Shown here: positions 29,763 to 38,700 of the stretch, one piece after another | How the letters are laid out: each line of letters starts with the position of its first letter | How positions within the stretch are numbered: the stretch's first letter is position 1 | From: Pseudomonas sp. M30-35 | Lineage (GTDB): Bacteria > Pseudomonadota > Gammaproteobacteria > Pseudomonadales > Pseudomonadaceae | Length of the DNA stretch: 64,000 nucleotides | Direction: 5' to 3' | NCBI RefSeq assembly: GCF_002163625.1 | Contig: NZ_CP020892.1 | Coordinates: forward strand, 1,922,001-1,986,000 | Translations under genes and position numbers: made by a program | Notes under the pieces: model-generated | Seen by the model: the letters and a program-made list of their open reading frames with translations, nothing else | Database searches by the model: none | What the model was told of the DNA's origin: nothing

Positions 29763-32700
29763 CTAGCCTTCAGGCCTGAGCAAACTGCGTTGTAGCGCCG
29801 CGTTTTTCAGTTGGTTTTGGAAGCTGTTTGCCGTCTGGTTAGACGCTGGCTGTTGCTCGGGAGCCTGCCACGGGAGAGTCAGGTTATCTGGGGTGGTGCC
29901 GAACAATGAGGGGTTGCTGAGCAACCCGTCAGCAGTCAAGTCGACACGTTCCTGACGGCTCAGAATCCAGGCCATGTCCAATTCGCTGTCGAACTGGCTT
30001 TCGAGCACCTGCTGGTGAACGAACTGGCCCGCCACCGGATTAATCTCAACTATGTCGTCGAGCAATCCGTGCGCAGAGCCAAGCAGCAGCTTGCTACCAT
30101 CTGATTCTCGGGCCATGAAGGCGTGTATCTTGCTGTCACGCTCCACTACCGGACTGATGAACACCGCTGGATCAATATCCTTGAGCAGCGGTTGATATTG
30201 ATCGGCTGGATCACGATCACTCTCATGGTGGAACGGACCGTCTTTAGAGGGTGGAATAAACGGCGCAGTGATATCGAGAGTAATCACCAGTTCGGCAGGG
30301 TCAGTGGCACCGGCCAAGTCACCCAAGGTGTAGGTAAATACATCACTGAGCACTTGACCCAGCCCTGCGGCTGCCAGGACTTCGTTGTTGGTCAGATCAA
30401 TGCTGTACGTGTAGCTGCCGTCGGCATTGAGTACCAAGGTGCCGTAGCGGCCTACCAATGGCTGGCCGATGGCTCCGGTTGTACCCGTTGCATCTTCGGC
30501 TCCGGTGCGGATCGCCACGACTTGCAGACTGTCGCCGCCATCGACATCGCTGTCATTGGGTAACACGTTGCCACTGGTTTGCGGCGCTGGGAGTTGGTCG
30601 CTGGCAACATTGCTGTCGTTGACCGCCAGTGGGTTGTCATTGGCGCCCTGAATCAACAAGTTAAGCCGTGCGCTCGACTCGGCTCCTGCAGCATCGCGCA
30701 TACGATAGGTGAAGGTTTCGCGCAGGGTTTCGCCCGCAGTACGCAAGGCTTGCACCGTTGGGTTGTTATTGTCCAATACGTACTGATAGCTGCCATCGGC
30801 GTTTAGGGTGAGGCTGCCGTAGCGGCCCACAAGTACTTGGCCTGCGCTGGAGGTGTTACCGGTTTCACTGCTGGCACTCAGCACTTGTTTGGTTTCACCG
30901 TTGGCTACGCTGTCGACGTCGGTGTCGTTATCTAGCACATTGCCTTGCGGATTCACCCCCGGAGTGCCGTTGAAGATGCCTCCGGCTTCCACCGCTGTGG
31001 CGTTATCGTCGACGGCGACTGGGGTGTCGTTACGACCATCAATGGTGATGACAAGCTGTGCGGTGTCATCGGCAAGGTAAGGGTCTTCAACGGTGTAGGT
31101 GAACGTCTCAGTCAGGGTCTGGCCGCTGATGCGCAGTGCCTGAACAGCTGCCAGGCTGTTATCAAGCACGTAATTCCAGGTGCCATTGCTGTTGAGCGTC
31201 AAATTGCCGTAAAGGCCTCGTAGGCTGGTGCCGACCGTGCCATTCGTACCCGTGCCTGACTCCGTGCCGGTACGAATACCGGTTACGGTGAGCACGCCGT
31301 TTTCAAGGTCGGTGTCGTTGCTTAATACGTTGCCGCTCGGATTGACCCCCGGTGTGTTGTTGTTGATACCGCCAGCTTCGATGGCGGTGGCGCTGTCATC
31401 GACCCCAACCGGAGGGTCGTTGCGGCCAATAATCAGGATCGACAGTTGCGCAGGGTCGCTGAGCCCGCCGTTGTCTGTTGCGGTGTAGGTGAAGTAATCG
31501 AAGAGGGTGTCGAGTAAGTCGAGGGCCAATACATCGGGGTTGGTTTTGTCGAGAATGTAGTCGTAGCTACCATCGGCGTTGAGCACCAATGAGCCATATT
31601 GACCGACCAAGACGCTGCCGACTGTACCCGCAGTGCCGCTGCCAGATTCCTGGCCGGTGCGAATTGCGGTAACGGTCAAGCTGTCGCCAGCGTCAACATC
31701 GGTGTCATTGGTCAGCACGTTGCCGCTTGGGTCGAAGAACAGCCCGTCACCATTGTCGGCGACTGCGATGCCCACATCATTGGCTGCAACAGGCGTGTCC
31801 CACGCACCTTCAATCGTGATCAGCAACTGGGCAATATCTTGTGCACCAGCGGTGTCGTGCATGCGGTAGCTAAAGGCTTCACGCAAGGTGTCACCTGGTT
31901 TGAGAGCTTGCACTGCAGCCAGATTGTTATTGACTACATAGTTGTAGTCACCGTTGGCGAGCACGGTCAGCGTACCGTATTGACCGACGATCGATTGGAT
32001 TGCGCCAACACTGGTGAAGCTGCCGCCAACCACCTCCAGGCCGGTGCGAATCCCATCGATGGTTTTGCTATCGCCGCTGTCAACATCGGTATCGTTGTTG
32101 AGCAGGTTGCCGTTAGGGTTGTTGCCCGGCGTGCCATTATTGACGCCGCCAGCCTCCGTCGCTGTATTGGTGTCGTTGATTGCGACTGGGTTGTCGTTGC
32201 GACCTGAAATGGTAATTGTCAGTAGCGCGCTGCTGGTTGCGCCAGCCAAATCGCGGATGGTGTAGGTAAAGCTTTCGCTCAGTTTATTGGCATTGGTGCG
32301 TAGCGCCTGAACCAGTGGATTATTGTTATCGACGGTGTAGGTGAAGCTGCCGTCGCTATTGAGCGTCAGGCTGCCGTACATACCTGAGAAAGCGCTGCCA
32401 ATGTCGCCGCCCGTCACTGCGGAAACAGTGAGGACCTCACCATTGAGGTCAACGTCTGTGTCATTGCTCAACACATTACCGCTTGGGTTTACTCCGGGAG
32501 TCGAGTTATTCAACCCGCCTGCTTCAACAGCGGCAGCCGTATCATCGTTGGCGACCGGGGTGTCGTTACGGCCTTGAATGGTGATGGTCAATACCGCTGC
32601 ATCGGTTGCGCCAGCGGTATCAATAACGGTGTAGTTGAAACTCTCTGTCAGGGTATTGCCTACGCGCAAGGCTTGGACTACAGCCATGGAGTTGTCCAGC

Positions 32701-35700
32701 CGATAGCGATACTCGCCATCCTCTCCAAGGGTCAGCCAGCCATAAGTACCGCGCAGTTCAACGTCCAATGAGCCGGCAGTGCCCGCACCTTCAGTTGCGC
32801 CCGTACGCACTGAGTCGACAGCCTTGGTTTCGCCATTGCTGACGCTGTCAACATCGGTGTCATTGGTCAGTACGTTGCCTATCGGATCAGTCCCGCCTGT
32901 GGCGTTATTCACGCCGCCAGCCTCAATCGCTGTTGCGGTGTCATTGGCAGCAACCGGGTTATCGTTCTGGCCGCGAATCACCACGATTATTTCAGCGCTG
33001 TCACTGAGTCCGCCAGGGTCTGCCACGGTATAGGTGAAGCGTTCTATCAGGGTGTCGCTCGCTTGGCGCAGCGCCTGCACCGCTGCAAGATCATTGTCGA
33101 CCTCGTAGCTGTAGCTGCCGTCACTGTTCATGGTCAACCAGCCATACAGCCCCTGCAGTGCCTGGCCGACGGTGCCAGACGTGCCAGTTGAACTCTCTGG
33201 GCCGGTACGAATTGCGGTAACAGTAAGCGGGTCGCCATCCGGGTCTTCGGCCGAGATATTACCTGTTGGGTTGACCCCGGCGGTTGTATTGTTGACGCCG
33301 CCAGCTTCGGTTGCCAGTGCCACACCGTTACCCGCCAACGGCACGTTATTGGCGCCGGTGACGGTGATGACGAGCTGGGCGGTATCGGTCAGGCCTGCGG
33401 TGTCTGTGATCTGATAGGTCACGACCACATCAAGGGTCTGGTCAACCGTCAAGGCGACAATCTCTGGATGATCACTGTTGACGTTAAAGCTGAATGAGCC
33501 GTCCGGGTTGATCGTCAGCTCACCGTAAGAAGAGCCGCTGGGATTGGTTGAGCCTTGGGCGAAACTGGTGCTGAGCGTGGTGCCGGCCGTCACTGGGCTC
33601 AATGCGCCGCCCGCAAGTTCAGTGCCGTTGCGGATGCCGGTGACAGTCAGGTTGGTGTTAGGGCGGTCAGCACCGTCGACATCCTGGTCAATGCCGTTGC
33701 CACCGGACGTACCTGTATCGTCAGGGCGGCTTGGGAAGGTAATGACATTACCAGTCGGGTTGGCTTCATTGCCGTCGTCATCCGTTTCACTGGCTTGCGC
33801 CTGGGCATGGTCATCGCTGGCAACCGGGTTGTCGTAGTTGCCCTGGACGATAATGGTTAAGTCAGCCAGATCGTTCAGGCCCAGTGCATCGGTGACCTGA
33901 TAGCTGAACTGGTCTGTCAGCGTGTCATTCGGTCCCAGGCGTTGTACGGCAATGTTGTCTTGGTCAATTACGTAGCTGTACTCACCATCAGAAAAGATCG
34001 TCAAAGTTCCGTAGGTGCCATCGATACTGATCGATCCACCTGGAGGCACTACTTCCGGTGTGCCCACATCTGTTTCCGGGACACTCCGAATAGCGGTGAC
34101 GCTTTTAGTTTCGCCATTGCTGACGCTGTCGACATCGCTGTCGTTGTCCAGCACGTTACCGGTTGCGTCAGCACCTGCGACGGGGAATCCAGGCGGAGGG
34201 TTATCGCCAGGGTTGCCAATATCGGTGTTGTCGACCCCGCCTTGTTCGATTGCGGTGGCGGTATCGTCCACGGCTACAGGCGTATCGTTGGCGCCTTGGA
34301 TGGTCACGGTTAGGACTGCAGTGGAGTTGGCAGTCGCCAACGGTATGCCGCGGTCGCTGATCTCATAGCTAAAGGTTTCAGAGAGCGTCTGGCCACTCAG
34401 GCGCAAGGCCTGAACCACAGGGTTGTCATTGTCGACAACATATTCATAGGCGCCGCTGATGTCGACGAACAAGCTGCCGTATTGGCCCCTGATTTCGACA
34501 GTGCCTAATGCCGGTACGGCAACGGTTTCGATGGACGAGGTGACCGAAATCAGATCGAGGTTTTCGGTGTCCGGATTGGTAATCAGGTCAACGTCGGTGT
34601 CGTTGTCGGTCAGGTTGCCGGCTGGATTGATGCCTGGTGTCTGGTTGTCACGACCGCCAGCCTCAACCGCGGTTGCGGCATCGTCTACCGCCGTCGGTGC
34701 GTCATTGACCGCTGCCACCACGATCAACAGTGAGTCCTGATCGGTGCGGGCATCAGTAAGCTCGCCGGGAATACCATTACCGTCGAAATCACCAAAGTTG
34801 CCCAAGTCACTGGTCAAGACAGTCAGGGTGTCTTCACCGTTGTAGTTGGCGTTGCCTAGATAGTTGAGGCTGGCCAGCGCGGCATTGATGTCAGCGATGC
34901 GGCCGACTAACACCATCGAGTTGCTGTTACTGCCAGTGACTGTCACACCAGTGGTGGCACCGGTAAAAAACAGCGTGCCCTGGGTGACGCTCAAGGTGAC
35001 CTGGATTGCCTGGTCATTGGTATCAGGGTCGCGCTCAGCATCAACATCACTGACTGAAACTCCAGATATTGCCAAGGCGATGTCTTCTTGAGCGTTCTGC
35101 GTGCCGGGAAGGCTGTTGACCGGCGCGTCATTGAGCTCCACGTAGCCTGAGTCGGCCACTTGGCTGTCGGCTTCACCAAGGGTGATATTGACTTGGCCGA
35201 GGGTTGCGCCATCCGTGTCGATGCGGATGCGCATATCGCCAAAGGCAACAACACTGTTGACCTCGGTGGGGGCGTCAATGCGATACAAGCCTGACGGCAA
35301 CACGCCAAAGATGAATTGGCCATTGGCGTCGGTGGTCGCGGTAAAGACTGCATCGTCAGCATTGCCGAAAACTCCATCATTACCGGCCCAGGTCAGCGTC
35401 ACGTCTTCACCAGCAATGGCCAGGCCGTCTGGCGTGGTGGAGCCGTCGGCTGAGCTGGTGTCGTTCCACAGCGTGCCACTGATGATGCCCAAGCCTGCGG
35501 CTTCGACCAACTGATAGTTATTTAGCACCGAGTCGTTGTCTGGGCCTACGCCGTCAGCGCTGGTACGCTCGCCATCGACACCACCATCGGCGCCGACAGT
35601 GCTGCCACCCCATTCGGTGAAGGTTTCCGGCAGGCTACTCCAGGTGAGACTGGCGTCGCTGCTGGCAACTATTGCGTCGTTGGGTACATCGACGGTGTAA

Positions 35701-38700
35701 ACCACGCTGATCTGGCTGCCAACATCAATCTGGCTGAAATCAACACTCAGGCCACCAGCGGTGCTGAAACTGATGCCATCAGCCGGTAGATCAGCGGCTG
35801 CATAGGTGGTGCCGCCAATGGTGATGCTGACCAGTTGGTAGTTGCTGCCGGTTGCAAAGCTGTCGCTTAAATTGACGTCATAGGCTGGCAGTTCACCGCT
35901 TTGATTAAAACCGATGGTCACTGTGGCTGTGCCGTTGCTGCCGCCGACATTGGGGTCAAAGTTGCTGACCGTTTTGTCCAGCCCGCTAAAGCCGCCTTCG
36001 ACAATCCGCTCAAACAGGGTGTCGCTGGTGGCACGCAGATTGCCGTCAACGCTGTCTTGAACAAATACGCCGAGTTGATCGCCGGCCTGGTTGCTGACTT
36101 GGTTATTCACCCGCGCAGTGAACTCAACAATGATCCCTTCAAGGTTGTCATCGTTGCCGTCATCACCTGCGCCGCCTGCACCGTTGGTAACATTGCCAAA
36201 GTTGATGGTAATAACCTGGCGTCCGCTGGCATCAGTGGTGATGGTCACATAGTTTGAGTTAAGTACCCCGGTCGGACCCGCGCCAGACAAGTCTGGTGTG
36301 ATGTACAAGGCTTCGGGGGAGTTCTCGTCGCCATCAATGGCTAGCACACCGCTGGTAATCAAGTCGCTCAGATCTGTTACCAGGCCTCCATTGGAGACGA
36401 ACGCCACACGCATGCTGGTGAGGTCGGCCAGGGTCAGCCCTGCATCAAGGGTGATGCTGATTTTGTAGTCGGGGTTTTCGCCTTCAGGAATTAGCGCAGC
36501 GGCGCGATAGCGGACCAGTTCACCGACCGCGACATTTTCGACACTGGCGTTGGTCGGGTTCGGCGCGGTGGTGTCATCCAGACCGCCAACACGGGAGATC
36601 CTGATGCCCTGAGCGACCGGGAACACCAGCGCGCTGTCGAGGCGGTAGTCGTTGAGCACACCGCTATTGAGCAAGCCGTCAACCCCGGTACGTTCGTCGC
36701 TGTTGGTGCCGTCAATGCTGGTCCATTGCACTTGTGCCTGGTTGTCAAAATTCGGCACTGCGGCGCCGGTGGCGTTGACCACACCACTGAGACTGATGGT
36801 AATGCTGCCGCCTTTGGCGATATCAACATTGCCGGTGTTAACCAGCGTGCGGGTAACGGGGTCAAGGCTGAAACTGCTGGTGATGTCGGTGCTAACGCCA
36901 TTAACCGTGTAGATGACGCTGTTCAACGTCAGGCCATCCAGCTCAGTAGGCAGAGTGTCGCTGAAGTTAATATCAAAGGCATCGAAGTCAGTGGCGCTAT
37001 TGCCATTGCTGATGGTGATGGTGAAGTCGACAGGGTCATCCTGGTCAAAACCGAAATCAGTCGGGGTGTCGATTGTTTGGCTAATTTGCAGCGTCGGCTC
37101 ACGCACGGTAATCGTTGGTTTATCACCGGTCAGTGCGACATTGCGGTCAATATTATCTGCAGGATCGGTGCTGTTAGGAGTGTCGCCGTCAGTATCGGTG
37201 TAGGTCAGCGTGGCGTCGTTCTGCAAAACCGTATTGGCCTGGTTGCCGCTGACGTCGGTGGCGATCAAGCGCACTCGAATGACAAACTTATTGTTGTCGG
37301 TGTTGTTGTCGCCACTGGCCGAGGAAATGCTGAATACGAAGTTTGCATCGCCGCCATCAGTGCCTGTTGTGGTGAGCTGGCTAATATCCACCGTGCCGCC
37401 GAAGTTCAAGGCGAGATAACCGCCGGCAGTGGTGATTAATTGATAGCCGCTGCCATTGAAACTGGTGTCCAGGCGCATGCCTGGTGGAATCAGGTCGTTG
37501 ATGTTGAGTGACTGGGTGACGCCTTCAGGCAGGGTAACAATGATGTCGTAGAGCATGCTTTCGCCCACGACCAGATCAGCGCCTGTGGTGTGGCTGGCAC
37601 TTGAGTCTGAGTTGTCGAGACCGCCACCGGCAAAGCCTTTGCTGATCTCGGGGGCCGCAACTTGTTGCGATGCCGTATCACTCAGTACGCCGCTGTCGAG
37701 GAAGTTTGCGCCGCCTTCAACGCTGGCATAGTTAAGCAGCGTGCCGGTGCTTTCAAGGGTTGCGCTGGCGTTGATATTGCCTGCAACCAGCGTGTCATAG
37801 GTGATGACAATCAGGTTTGCACCACTGTTATCGGCATCCGTCCCAGGACGACCCGCGAGGAGGGCGCCGACACCGGCGCCATCAACAAAGGTGATGGTGT
37901 TGGTGGCGTTGTCGACGGTGAAGTCGACCCCCGCTATCAATTGTGTACCATCGCCGCGGAATATCAGCAGGTTGGCGCTGGACAAGCTGCCGCCAACGAA
38001 AGACAGACCTGGCGGTAGGGTAATCTGGGTGCTGACATCATAGGCATTGCCGCCCCCCGAGTTCTCGATCGCAGTGGCCAGACGAATGGTGTCGCTGGCG
38101 TCGATATCGTTGACGTTGCCTTCAATCGCATTGATATCGGTAACGCTGCCGGTGAACGGTGCTCCGCCCGTGCCAGGTGCGTTCCAGCTACCGGTTGTGC
38201 CGGTGACTGTACCGTTGCTTGAGGAAACCACACCGTGGGTAATGCTCAGGTCAGGCTCGGCGACCGAGGCAATAAGGGTGACGTCATCCGAAGACAGGAT
38301 TTCGTTCTTGTCGAGCGTTGTGGTTTGACTCGACTCCGCCAACACGTTGAAAGAGCGCTGGTCAGCAAAGGGTTGGTCGCTGACTGTCAGGGTGAAATCA
38401 ATTTGGATGGTGCTGCCGTCAGTCTCGCTGTTGACGTAATCGTCGAAGGTGAAAATCAACGAGTTGCCCGGGCCGATAGTCACCGAACTAGGGCTGTTGG
38501 GGTTGGTGTTGTCGGTGCCCAGCTGCCAAAGGGTATCGGCATCAAGACCGGTCAGGTCGAACAGTGGCAGCGGCAGATAAGCGGTGATGCTGAAGTTTTC
38601 GTAGTCACCGGTAACCAAGTCATAGGTGAGGCTGAAAGTAACTTCATCGCCCGGCCGCAGTTCTGTCCCAGGCGGCGGTGCGCCATTGCCATTCAGGTCG

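Noticed and set aside
29763..30300. RTX calcium-binding nonapeptides typical of type I secreted adhesins
   Set aside because: No run of GGxGxDxUx is present near the C-terminus; only scattered D/N-rich turns of the VCBS modules.
30279..34706. CRISPR-like or satellite DNA repeat
   Set aside because: The repeats are coding, 375-500 bases long and diverged at DNA level; there are no short identical repeats with unique spacers.
36726..37439. 237-codon plus-strand frame inside the giant adhesin gene (also 31599-32207)
   Set aside because: The antisense frames repeat because the adhesin repeats do; composition is that of a mirror reading and no domain is seen.
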